A stretch of DNA of 46,098 bases, from contig JADIMO010000044.1 of the NCBI GenBank assembly GCA_017694755.1, positions 1 to 46,098 of the forward strand. Reading direction: 5' to 3'. Positions 8,027 to 16,087 of the stretch are shown one piece after another. Numbering within the stretch: the first letter of the stretch is position 1; the number at the start of each line of letters is the position of its first letter. The position numbers were made by a program, and so were the translations under genes. This DNA is from Candidatus Cryptobacteroides merdavium. Its GTDB lineage: Bacteria > Bacteroidota > Bacteroidia > Bacteroidales > UBA932. A model generated the notes under the pieces. It made no database searches, was not told the origin of the DNA, and saw only the letters and a program-made list of their open reading frames with translations.

Positions 8027-8746
8027 ATGATATACATCGGACTCATTATCGCGGTTCTGCTTGTTGCAGCCGGGCTTGTGGCCATGAAATGGCCCGGGCT
8101 GATTTCTTTCTATTCGCTGATGACACCTCAGGAGAGGGAAAAGGTGGACATGAAGGCTGCCGGGAAAAGTTCTGCGGTGATAATGGCGGTTACCGGGCTG
8201 GCGTGTGCGGTCCTGTACTATGTCACTTATTTTATGGGACATCCGGCACTTGCCCTGGCTCTTTGTATAGTTGCGATGATGGCCGGGGTTATAGTCCTGA
8301 CGGCAGTGCTCCGGAAATATGACCATAATACGCAGCGGAAGAAAGCGAATGTCCATATCATTGTCGTGGCTGTCTTCATGGTGGCCATCTGCATCATGCT
8401 CTGGTCCTGGTCAAGGCCGGTGAGGATTGCGGTCACTGAAGACGAGATTGAAATCAGCGGCTCATACGGGGTGACGGTGGACCGCGGCAGCATCCGCTCC
8501 GTGCAGCTCCTTGACTCACTGCCGGAGATTGAAGTCCGGACAAACGGCATAGGGATGGGAAACATCCAGAAAGGACATTTCCGCATTGAAGGTTTCGGCT
8601 CCTGCCGCCTTTATGTGGACCTGAAATACCCCCCTTTCGTGCTTTTGGGACTTGATACGGGAGAGATCATCATTTTCAACACAAAAAATCCTTCCGAAAC
8701 GGAATCCCTATACAGGGCATGTCTTGATTTCCCAGACGCCAGATGA
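8027..8746 (+). CDS. Membrane protein, DUF3784-like N-terminus with PH-like C-terminal domain
   Basis: 239 residues from ATG 8027 (MIYIGLIIAVLLVAAGLVAMKWP). There are four likely membrane segments in the first 130 residues, with the DUF3784-type hallmark of a first helix followed by a short amphipathic loop (ISFYSLMTPQEREKVD). The last 100 residues are soluble and beta-rich (AVTEDEIEISGSYGVTVDRG, LYVDLKYPPFVLLGLDTGEI), like bacterial PH domains. Function unknown. It is followed by a terminator, so it is probably a single-gene unit. The frame extends upstream to an ATG at 7952, but a -7 element lies inside that stretch. Confidence 0.7.
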   Translation: MIYIGLIIAVLLVAAGLVAMKWPGLISFYSLMTPQEREKVDMKAAGKSSAVIMAVTGLACAVLYYVTYFMGHPALALALCIVAMMAGVIVLTAVLRKYDHNTQRKKANVHIIVVAVFMVAICIMLWSWSRPVRIAVTEDEIEISGSYGVTVDRGSIRSVQLLDSLPEIEVRTNGIGMGNIQKGHFRIEGFGSCRLYVDLKYPPFVLLGLDTGEIIIFNTKNPSETESLYRACLDFPDAR

Positions 8747-8750
8747 CTTC

Positions 8751-8772
8751 ATCCCAATGGGGATATTTTTTT
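8751..8772 (+). terminator. Rho-independent terminator
   Basis: ATCCC / GGGAT stem with a 4-base loop and a run of seven T, 5 bases after the DUF3784-like gene. Confidence 0.7.
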
Positions 8773-8888
8773 CGCATGTCAGTTGATTTTTCTTTTTACT
8801 TTCGCGGCGTTTTTTCGTATTAATTGTGAAGACGGCAGAAAGGGAAAGCCTCAGGCTGTCCTGTCTGCTGAAGGAGAACTGATTGCCG

Positions 8889-9494
8889 ATGAAACAGGAC
8901 AGACATATATCCGACAATGCCGCAGATGTTCAGCAGATACGGGACAATGTGCTGGCCCGGTCTGTCGCTGACGGGGACGAGGAGGCATTGAGGTCTGTCA
9001 TCAGGAATTACGGGGATCTGGTCTTCCGGACTGCTTTCAAGATAGTCTGTGACGAATCTGAGGCGGAGGACATTGCCCAGGAGGTGTTCATCAGGGTCTG
9101 GAGAAAGGCCGCATCATACGACGGCCGCCGTCCCTTTGCCACATGGATATACAGGATCACATGCAACCTTTGCATCGATTTCATCAGAAAAAGACGCATC
9201 ACCCATCCCTTCAGCCGATTGGAGCTTTCCGATGCAGGCGGGCTGCCCGACCGTCTGCTTCCTGCTGAGATTTCGCCGGAAGACAGGATGGTGCTGCAGG
9301 AAACCTGGTCAACATTCTTTGCCGCCGCTTCAAGGCTTACGCCGAAACAACGCATCACATTTGTTCTGAAGGAGCTTGAAGGCCTTGGCACTGATGAGGT
9401 TTCCGCCATCACCGGGATGACTCCGGACAGGATAAAAAGCAATCTCTACCATGCCAGAAAAGCCATACGGGAGGTGATGTCCAGACAATTTTAA
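8889..9494 (+). CDS. ECF-type RNA polymerase sigma factor
   Basis: 201 residues from ATG 8889; TTG 8883 is a weaker alternative. Region 2 is clear (YGDLVFRTAFKIVCDESEAE, then DIAQEVFIRVWRKA and FATWIYRITCNLCIDFIRKR), and region 4 follows a linker (LTPKQRITFVLKELEGLGTD, then TGMTPDRIKSNLYHARKAIR). There is no extra domain. The next gene, 5 bases downstream, encodes a small single-span membrane protein of the size and position of an anti-sigma factor, and then comes a lipoprotein. The three are likely one operon responding to an envelope signal. The regulon cannot be read from this window. Confidence 0.93.
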   Translation: MKQDRHISDNAADVQQIRDNVLARSVADGDEEALRSVIRNYGDLVFRTAFKIVCDESEAEDIAQEVFIRVWRKAASYDGRRPFATWIYRITCNLCIDFIRKRRITHPFSRLELSDAGGLPDRLLPAEISPEDRMVLQETWSTFFAAASRLTPKQRITFVLKELEGLGTDEVSAITGMTPDRIKSNLYHARKAIREVMSRQF

Positions 9495-9499
9495 ATTTA

Positions 9500-9961
9500 A
9501 TGCCAATGATGAACGGAGAATATGAAAAATTTGCCGGCAATCTGAACCGGATAGGCAGAGAGCTCCCTTCAAAAGAGCGGATTGAAGCATCGGTGCTGTC
9601 CCGGATTTCTGTCTGCGGGCATGAAAAGGATGTGCAGGGAAATGGACGGTGTGCTGTGATTTCCATGATTGCCGCCGCCGTGCTGACATTTGTCCTTATG
9701 CTGCCGGTCGCATTTTCCGGTGACGGAATACAGAAAAAACAGTCTGAATGTGATGCGGCACCGATGACGGCAGACTTTTCAGATATGGCAGCACGTGCAG
9801 ACCTGTCAGACAGGGATCTCGCGGCGCAGAAGGTGACAGACGGACCTTCTATCAGCCACAGGCGTCTTCCCCGGCAATATGAGGGCTATCTCGCATCGCT
9901 GCAGAGGAAAGCCGCTGCCGAAAAACTGCTGCCCGGAAATTCTTGTATAAGCCACGATTGA
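9500..9961 (+). CDS. Small single-span membrane protein, putative anti-sigma factor
   Basis: 153 residues. A soluble N-terminal part of about 50 residues precedes one hydrophobic helix (AVISMIAAAVLTFVLMLPVAF), then a charged Ser/Asp/Ala-rich outer part. A cytoplasmic sigma-binding part plus one span is the usual anti-sigma design, but no zinc-binding HxxxCxxC motif is seen and the sequence itself is not recognised, so the role is inferred from being 5 bases behind the ECF sigma gene. Two in-frame ATGs (9500, 9506, 9509) crowd the start. Confidence 0.6.
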   Translation: MPMMNGEYEKFAGNLNRIGRELPSKERIEASVLSRISVCGHEKDVQGNGRCAVISMIAAAVLTFVLMLPVAFSGDGIQKKQSECDAAPMTADFSDMAARADLSDRDLAAQKVTDGPSISHRRLPRQYEGYLASLQRKAAAEKLLPGNSCISHD

Positions 9962-10004
9962 TACGGCATATATAAAAATAATCATTTCAATAAATTGCAT
10001 ATAT

Positions 10005-11096
10005 ATGAAATCGCTGTTACAAACTTTGGTGAAGGTGTCATCCGCAATTATGCCATTGCTTTTGGCGTCGTCCTGCGTGTCATATCATTATATGACAACT
10101 GATATCCACAGGGACCTTTCCTTTGACAGGACTGTATATGCCGGTGCCGATTCATCGGACCTTGCCGATAACGGGGGCAGGGGAGCGTTCATGTTTTCAG
10201 TTGACTCGCTATGGAGCATTTCCAGGCTGGAAAAGCCTTTCAGCGTTGTGGCTGACGGCGAAAATGTATTGATGAATGTTTCTGCCACCAGACATTTCAA
10301 TTCATTTTCTGAAAAATGTTTCGTGCCTGTCTCTCAGGAAATGGAGGGTAATCCTCTGCTTTTCCCGCAAGAAAATGTATCCAGGAAATTCAAGTGGTTT
10401 TTCACAGAATACCGCTATAATGCCGTATATGCCGGAATTGACAGCCTTCCGGTGCCGCTTGACAGATATCTTTCCCCAGAGGAACAGCGGAATTTCCTTC
10501 TGAAGGTTGTGGTTCCGGAGGGCAGCAACGGTGTGGAGCTTTACAACAGTCTTGACAAGATCAACACCTCATTCTCAAGATGGATGAATGCAAATGTCTT
10601 CACGGCAGCATATGGCGCAATAAAAGGTTTCCTTCCCCCGGAACAGCTTGCCGCTGCAGAGTCAGAAAAGGAAAAGGTCTTCGGATCCATGACCAAAAGG
10701 GATATGCTCGGCTGGACTCCGGAGGAATTCTGCAGACAGTTCGACAGTCTGATGGCTGGTGCACCATTCTTCCATGAAGTCTATGTGCGCAACAGCAGTG
10801 CGATTGATTCTGCTTACTACGAAAGCGAAAAGGTTCTTGAATATTTTTCCCTTTCATTTGAGAACCGTGTCAATCTTCCCGGAAAGGTCGTGAGGACAGA
10901 CGCCCCGGTGCTTGATGACGGCACTCCGGTGTGGAAGGTGGACTGCTACAGGCTCTTGTACGGTGACTATGAACTGGATGTTGTTTCACGGGAGACCAAC
11001 ATCTGGGCGATAGTCTTGACATTCATCATATTGGCTGCCGCCATATATTTTCTTCTGCAGTCATCGGGTATCCTTAAGTCAAAGCCGGAGCAATGA
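10005..11096 (+). CDS. Unrecognised lipoprotein with C-terminal membrane anchor
   Basis: 363 residues. A lipoprotein signal ends LLLASSC, with the acylated cysteine at residue 24. The middle is soluble and mixed alpha/beta. Near the end, PGKVVRTDAPVLDDGTPVW resembles the PG-x-V ... W pattern of LppM-like domains, followed by a hydrophobic helix (IWAIVLTFIILAAAIYFLLQ) and a short basic tail. A protein with both a lipid anchor and a C-terminal span probably sits in the inner membrane facing the periplasm. It is 43 bp behind the putative anti-sigma gene, so it may be a sensor or target of the sigma system. Function unknown. Confidence 0.7.
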   Translation: MKSLLQTLVKVSSAIMPLLLASSCVSYHYMTTDIHRDLSFDRTVYAGADSSDLADNGGRGAFMFSVDSLWSISRLEKPFSVVADGENVLMNVSATRHFNSFSEKCFVPVSQEMEGNPLLFPQENVSRKFKWFFTEYRYNAVYAGIDSLPVPLDRYLSPEEQRNFLLKVVVPEGSNGVELYNSLDKINTSFSRWMNANVFTAAYGAIKGFLPPEQLAAAESEKEKVFGSMTKRDMLGWTPEEFCRQFDSLMAGAPFFHEVYVRNSSAIDSAYYESEKVLEYFSLSFENRVNLPGKVVRTDAPVLDDGTPVWKVDCYRLLYGDYELDVVSRETNIWAIVLTFIILAAAIYFLLQSSGILKSKPEQ

Positions 11097-11174
11097 AGGC
11101 AATGAAATTCAGATTTCAGTAATTCTGGTAACAATATCCGTCATTTGTATTTTCCGTCATTCTGCGTAAGTGCA

Positions 11175-11182
11175 TAATTTTG
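11175..11182 (+). promoter_or_regulatory. -7 element of the nikR-like gene
   Basis: TAATTTTG fits TAnnTTTG. A GTAACA half-site, the same as the arm of the 28-bp inverted repeat downstream, lies at 11128-11133. The leader to ATG 11275 would be about 85 nt. Confidence 0.45.
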
Positions 11183-11232
11183 CATCGTGAATCTGACTGC
11201 AAAGCTCGGAGAAATTCAGTTTTTTGTTTCCA

Positions 11233-11275
11233 TGGGAACGGAATGCCGCCGACTGAGTCATTCCGTCCCTTTTTA
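11233..11275 (+). promoter_or_regulatory. Terminator-like hairpin in the nikR leader, candidate attenuator
   Basis: GGGAACGGAATG pairs with CATTCCGTCCC (one bulged A) across a 13-base loop, followed directly by TTTTT and the ATG of the nikR-like gene. This is a rho-independent terminator shape placed between promoter and start codon. Confidence 0.5.
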
Positions 11276-11688
11276 TGAATGATCATATGGCACTTAAAAG
11301 ATTCGGCGTCTCACTTGAAGACAGTCTGCTGGAAGCATTGGACAGCTATGTCGCGGAAAACGGCTTTGCCAATCGCTCACAGGCTATCCGTTTCCTGGTG
11401 GAGAAGAATGTTGCCGAGAACAAATGGCAATGCAACCATATCGTCGCCGGGACGGTAGTCATAATGTATGCCCAGGACCGGAAGGACATAATATCAAAGA
11501 TTGCTGACATCCAGCAGAGTTATCGGGATGTCATCCTGTCCTCTTCGCAGTATTATATGAACAGCGGATTCTGCCTGCAGGTGACTGTCGTGATGGGGGA
11601 GGCGCACAGGCTGACGGAGCTCTCGGACCGCCTTACTTCCATCAAGGGGATACGGCACGGGAAGCTGCTGATGAGCCGGGCAGACTGA
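11275..11688 (+). CDS. nikR: NikR-family metal-responsive regulator lacking most nickel ligands
   Basis: 137 residues. The N-terminal ribbon-helix-helix (RFGVSLEDSLLEALDSYVAE, NRSQAIRFLVEKNV) and C-terminal ACT-like metal domain (VTVVMGE ... IRHGKLL) fit NikR throughout, with length near the E. coli protein. In a gapless alignment made from memory, the nickel ligands H76, H87 and H89 are replaced by Q81, Q92 and Y94; only the cysteine (C100, for C95) is kept. The protein may sense another metal, another signal, or none. It precedes a TonB receptor gene with a NikR-geometry inverted repeat between them. ATG 11287 is an alternative start. Confidence 0.85.
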   Translation: MNDHMALKRFGVSLEDSLLEALDSYVAENGFANRSQAIRFLVEKNVAENKWQCNHIVAGTVVIMYAQDRKDIISKIADIQQSYRDVILSSSQYYMNSGFCLQVTVVMGEAHRLTELSDRLTSIKGIRHGKLLMSRAD

Positions 11689-11706
11689 TGTTTTTTTGCG
11701 GCATCG

Positions 11707-11734
11707 GTAACACGATTTGATTGGTTTGTGTTAC
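11707..11734. promoter_or_regulatory. 28-bp inverted repeat, candidate operator of the NikR-like regulator
   Basis: GTAACAC, 14 bases, GTGTTAC. Counted by six-base arms it is GTAACA-N16-TGTTAC, the same total length and spacing as the E. coli NikR operator (GTATGA-N16-TCATAC). It lies 53 bp before the start of the TonB receptor gene. Confidence 0.6.
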
Positions 11735-11787
11735 TTTTTAAAATATTGAACAATAGATAATTATTAAATTTTAACGAATAAAATCCA

Positions 11788-13761
11788 ATGAATTTAACAA
11801 AAAAGTTATCAATTAAAACATTTTTGTTTTTATTGCTTGTATCCAGTGATTTGTCTGTAATTTCAATTGCCGCCTCCCCAAATCGGGATTTTTCCGTTGC
11901 AGCAGCGGAAGAAGAGGTTGTCAGCCCGTCAGACACGGCAAGGGCGGCATGGAATGAGAGCATTGACGAGGTCGTCGTGACCGGAACAAGAAACGAAACC
12001 GACATCCGGCATCTTCCATTCACCGTGTCCGTCATAGGCAGGCAGCAGATAGAGCAGAGCAGGAATGCCTCCCTGCTTCCGGTGCTGACCGAGCAGATTC
12101 CGGGGCTTTTCACGACTTCGCGCGGGATTCTCGGCTATGGGGTTTCCGACGGTGCTGCCGGTGCCATATCCCTGCGCGGAATGAGCGGAGGCAGCGGAAG
12201 GCTCATGGTTCTGATCGACGGCCATCCGCAGTATATGGGACTTTTCGGCCATCCCATAGCCGATTCCTACCAGACTTTCCTTGCGGAACGGGTGGAAGTC
12301 CTGCGCGGCCCTGCCTCAGTGCTCTACGGCTCCAATGCCATGGGCGGTGTGGTCAACATCGTGACCCGCAAGATGACGGAGGACGGCAGCCGCACCAATC
12401 TCAACATCGGCTACGGATCCTACAATACCGTGCAGACCGAATTGACCAGCCGTATCCGCAAGAACCGCTTTTCAAGTGTCATAAGTGCATCCTACAACCG
12501 CACTGACGGGCACAGGGCTGACATGGAATTCGAGCAGTACAGCAACTACATCAAGCTCGGATATGATTTCAATGACAACTGGAATGCCTTTGCGGATGTC
12601 AATCTTACGCATTTCAATGCCTCCAATCCGGGCAGCATTTCGGAACCTCTGACCGATGCCGACCAGCGGATTACGAGAGGAATGGCTTCCTTTGCCCTTG
12701 AAAACCATTATGAGAACACTTCCGGAGCCATCAGTTTCTTCTACAACTGGGGCCGCCACCACATCAATGACGGCTATGATGCCATGACGGAGCAGCCTCT
12801 TGACTACCGCTTCAATTCCCGTGACGACATGATGGGCATTTCAGTCTACCAGAGCGCCCGGTTCTTCAAGGGCAACAGGATCACTGCCGGCTTCGACTGG
12901 TACCGTTTCGGCGGCGATGCATGGAACGAATATGTCGGAGGCGAGAACAAGGGGCAGTTGCAGACCATAGCCGGGATGCCTCAGACCCAGCATGAGCTTG
13001 CCGGTTATATTGATTTCAGACAGTCCGTCGGTTCATGGCTGACCTTCAATGCCGGCCTCCGTGTGGACCATCATTCCCATGCAGGCACGGAGTGGGTGCC
13101 CCAGGCCGGTCTTTCATTCCATCTTCCGGAATCCGCCGAGATCAAGCTTTCCGCCTCCAAGGGCTTCCGCTATCCCCTTATCCGTGAAATGTTCATGTGG
13201 GGAGTCGCCAATCCTGACCTCCGGGCCGAAAGACTTTGGAACTATGAGCTTGCGTTCTCACAGAAGCTCCTTGACAACCGGATTTCATATGGCCTGAACA
13301 TTTTCTACATCGATGCCGACAATCTCATCACCGTCGACATGGTGGACGGCCGCAGGATGAATGTCAACACCGGTACAGCAAGGAATGCCGGTGTCGAGGC
13401 ACAGGTTGCCTGGCGCATTTCTGAAGCCTGGTCCGTCGATGCCAACTACAGCTTCCTGCACATGGAAACACCGATAGTCGCCTCTCCTCAGCACAAGCTC
13501 TACGCCGGCGGCATGTTCCGCAAGGGCCGCTGGAGTGTCTCCACAGGCATCCAGTACATCAAGGGACTCTACACCTCCACCGGCTCCGATGCCCGTACCG
13601 AGGACTTTGTCCTCTGGAACCTCCGCGCCTCCTTCCGTATCTTCGACTGCCTCTCCGTCTGGGCCGACGGCGAAAACCTCCTCGCCCAGGAGTATGAGAT
13701 CAACGCCGGCTATCCCATGCCCCGTGCCACCGCAATGGGCGGAATCAGCCTGGAGTTCTGA
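11788..13761 (+). CDS. TonB-dependent outer-membrane receptor (BtuB/CirA type)
   Basis: 657 residues. A signal peptide (KTFLFLLLVSSDLSVISIAA) is followed at about residue 60 by a TonB-box-like DEVVVTGTR, a plug domain (LPVLTEQIPGL, SGGSGRLMVLIDGHPQYMG, ERVEVLRGPASVLYGSNAMGG) and a long barrel ending GISLEF with the usual terminal Phe. It lacks the N-terminal carboxypeptidase-like repeat of SusC-type receptors and has the size of vitamin B12, siderophore or metal-chelate receptors. The NikR-like gene and the operator-like repeat directly upstream suggest a metal-complex substrate. This is inferred; no transporter genes follow. Base composition matches the neighbours. Confidence 0.92.
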   Translation: MNLTKKLSIKTFLFLLLVSSDLSVISIAASPNRDFSVAAAEEEVVSPSDTARAAWNESIDEVVVTGTRNETDIRHLPFTVSVIGRQQIEQSRNASLLPVLTEQIPGLFTTSRGILGYGVSDGAAGAISLRGMSGGSGRLMVLIDGHPQYMGLFGHPIADSYQTFLAERVEVLRGPASVLYGSNAMGGVVNIVTRKMTEDGSRTNLNIGYGSYNTVQTELTSRIRKNRFSSVISASYNRTDGHRADMEFEQYSNYIKLGYDFNDNWNAFADVNLTHFNASNPGSISEPLTDADQRITRGMASFALENHYENTSGAISFFYNWGRHHINDGYDAMTEQPLDYRFNSRDDMMGISVYQSARFFKGNRITAGFDWYRFGGDAWNEYVGGENKGQLQTIAGMPQTQHELAGYIDFRQSVGSWLTFNAGLRVDHHSHAGTEWVPQAGLSFHLPESAEIKLSASKGFRYPLIREMFMWGVANPDLRAERLWNYELAFSQKLLDNRISYGLNIFYIDADNLITVDMVDGRRMNVNTGTARNAGVEAQVAWRISEAWSVDANYSFLHMETPIVASPQHKLYAGGMFRKGRWSVSTGIQYIKGLYTSTGSDARTEDFVLWNLRASFRIFDCLSVWADGENLLAQEYEINAGYPMPRATAMGGISLEF

Positions 13762-13808
13762 GTCTCGCACATTGGGCAAGGCTCCGGCCATGTGAACGGA
13801 TCAAGTTG

Positions 13809-13839
13809 TTTGCATGACCGGGGTTTTTGCGTATATTTG
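13809..13839 (+). promoter_or_regulatory. Full Bacteroidetes promoter, near-leaderless
   Basis: TTTG (13809-13812), exactly 19 bp, then TATATTTG (13832-13839). The expected transcript start falls within a few bases of ATG 13845. Confidence 0.75.
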
Positions 13840-13844
13840 CCCTG

Positions 13845-16085
13845 ATGAAAAAGATTTTTAGGGGGATTTGGATTGTGGTCCTGTCTGTGAGCTGGGTCGC
13901 AGCCGGAGCGGCGGCTGCGCCTCGGGACTCATTGGCGGCTGCCGGCACTTTGCCTGTTGAGGAAAAGGGGGACTCCACGGCTGTTGCGGAAAGGAGGGAC
14001 AGCATAACGGAGGCGAGAATCACTGCGGACAAATATGCGGAGAAGGCGGCACGCAGCCAGACGGGACATAAACGGCTCGAAGAGGCGGACTTCATATACG
14101 GGAATGTGGTGTTCAGTTCTCCGGACCTGATAAAGGCACTCCAGAATCTTCCGGGGATTAATCCGGGAACGGAACTGATGTCCGGGCTTTATGTCCATGG
14201 AGGGGAGGGCTCTGACAACCTTTTTCTTCTTGACGGGGTGCCGATGTACCAGATAAGTCATCTTGGAGGGCTTTTCTCGTCGTTCAATACGGATGTGGTG
14301 GGACATTTGGACTTCTACAAGAGCGGGTTTCCGGCCAGGTATGGCGGAAGGATGAGTTCAGTGGTGGATGTCTCCACCTGTGACGGGGATTTCAATGATT
14401 ATCGGGGAACTTTCATGATCGGTCTTATCGACGGACGGCTTCAGTTCGAGGGGCCGATAGTCAGGGGAAAGACTTCCTTCAATGTTGCCGTCAGGAGGAG
14501 CTGGATGGATGCGGTGCTTGTGCCGGTCATTGCATTGGTCAACAGGAGGAACAGGGAGGAAGGCGAGACCGTCGGCGGCACTTATTCATTTTATGACATG
14601 AATGCATCCGTCACGCATAAGTTCAGCGAAGACAACATACTTTCCCTGAAATTCTATCACGGGCGGGACCACCTGAAGCTGAAGCTTGATTCGCAGTACT
14701 CACCGGTAGTAGAGGATGAAAACGGAAACTTCAATACGGCATATGGCACAGACAATCTTAATACAGACATATCCTGGGGAAATACTCTGGCATCGCTGAA
14801 CTGGAAATACAGGATTTCAGACAACCTGAAGATGAAGACTGTGCTGTATTATACGGGCAGCAATGCGGATGTCTGGTATTACTGGAGCACCAGGCTGTCC
14901 GACGGGACCGGATACTCCGGAGGGACTGAATCCGATAATTCTGTGGAGGAGTCCAACTATTCGAGAGTCAATGATGTGGCATTCAATGCGGATTTCGGCT
15001 GGATGCCGCATAAGAAACACAATGTCAGGTTCGGGACATCATACCAGTTCCATATATACAATCCTTCAAGGCAGACCGTTGCGACAAGTGGCGTTGTACG
15101 GAACGGAACCTCTTCATCGCAGCATTATCTCGGCAGCGAATTTTCTCTTTATGCTGAGGATGAGATGACATTTCTGGACAGGATTTCCGTGAACCTTGGA
15201 TTGAGATATGTGTTGTTCGGCGTTTCCGGCAAGGCGTGGCATCGTGCGGAGCCGAGAGTGTCCCTGAATGTGGAATGCTGTGACGGAGTGGATTTCAGAG
15301 TCTCTTATACTGAAATGAACCAGTTTGCCCATCTGATTTCCACCACATATCTTGACATTCCCACGAACTGCTGGCTGCCGTCAACATCAAAGATTGCCCC
15401 GATGCATTCAAGACAGGCAGCAGGAGGCATATATTGCAGGCTCCCGCACAATTTCCGGTTGAACATCGAGGGCTGGTACAAGACCATGGACAATATTCTG
15501 GAATATTCCGGAGCAAATTCTTTCTTCCCTCCGCTTGACACATGGGAAACCTCTTTCAGCAAGGGCAAGGGCCGTTCATACGGACTGGAGACCGAATTCG
15601 GATGGAACTCCAAAAATCTTTCATTGACAGCATATTATACCTTGTCTTGGAGTCAGCGGAAGTTTGACTCCATATGGATTGACTGGTATTCGCACAGGCA
15701 TGACAACAGGCACAAGCTCACGCTGATGGGCAGCTGGAAAGTCAGCAGGACCGTAGACCTTTATGCCACATGGAATTATCATAGCGGAGGATGGATGACA
15801 GTCCCCACGCACATTTATAATCCTGGAGAAGTGTTCGACCGCATATATACCAGGCCGAACAATGTCAATCTGCCGGACTATCACCGTCTGGACCTTGGCG
15901 CGAATTTCAGGAAAGTGTCGAAGGGCGGGAAGGAACATATATGGAACATAGGCATATACAATGCGTATTGCAGAAAGAATGTGGTTTTCGTCTCCATTGA
16001 TGAGCGTGAGGACAAGAGCCTCTACGGGACCGGACGGGCAATATTTCCCATAATACCGTCTTTCAGCTATACCTTAAAATTCTGA
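13845..16085 (+). CDS. TonB-dependent receptor paired with a DUF4249 lipoprotein
   Basis: 746 residues from ATG 13845. A signal peptide (KKIFRGIWIVVLSVSWVAAG) is followed by a plug domain (LIKALQNLPGINPGTELMSG, NLFLLDGVPMYQISH, FPARYGGRMSSVVDV) and a beta-barrel ending FSYTLKF. The frame opens upstream only through a TTG lying within the promoter, so ATG 13845 is used. Family role: energy-dependent uptake across the outer membrane. The next gene, 2 bases downstream, is a DUF4249 lipoprotein, a standard pairing in Bacteroidetes, where the lipoprotein is thought to sit with the receptor at the outer membrane. Substrate unknown. Confidence 0.92.
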   Translation: MKKIFRGIWIVVLSVSWVAAGAAAAPRDSLAAAGTLPVEEKGDSTAVAERRDSITEARITADKYAEKAARSQTGHKRLEEADFIYGNVVFSSPDLIKALQNLPGINPGTELMSGLYVHGGEGSDNLFLLDGVPMYQISHLGGLFSSFNTDVVGHLDFYKSGFPARYGGRMSSVVDVSTCDGDFNDYRGTFMIGLIDGRLQFEGPIVRGKTSFNVAVRRSWMDAVLVPVIALVNRRNREEGETVGGTYSFYDMNASVTHKFSEDNILSLKFYHGRDHLKLKLDSQYSPVVEDENGNFNTAYGTDNLNTDISWGNTLASLNWKYRISDNLKMKTVLYYTGSNADVWYYWSTRLSDGTGYSGGTESDNSVEESNYSRVNDVAFNADFGWMPHKKHNVRFGTSYQFHIYNPSRQTVATSGVVRNGTSSSQHYLGSEFSLYAEDEMTFLDRISVNLGLRYVLFGVSGKAWHRAEPRVSLNVECCDGVDFRVSYTEMNQFAHLISTTYLDIPTNCWLPSTSKIAPMHSRQAAGGIYCRLPHNFRLNIEGWYKTMDNILEYSGANSFFPPLDTWETSFSKGKGRSYGLETEFGWNSKNLSLTAYYTLSWSQRKFDSIWIDWYSHRHDNRHKLTLMGSWKVSRTVDLYATWNYHSGGWMTVPTHIYNPGEVFDRIYTRPNNVNLPDYHRLDLGANFRKVSKGGKEHIWNIGIYNAYCRKNVVFVSIDEREDKSLYGTGRAIFPIIPSFSYTLKF

Positions 16086-16087
16086 AA

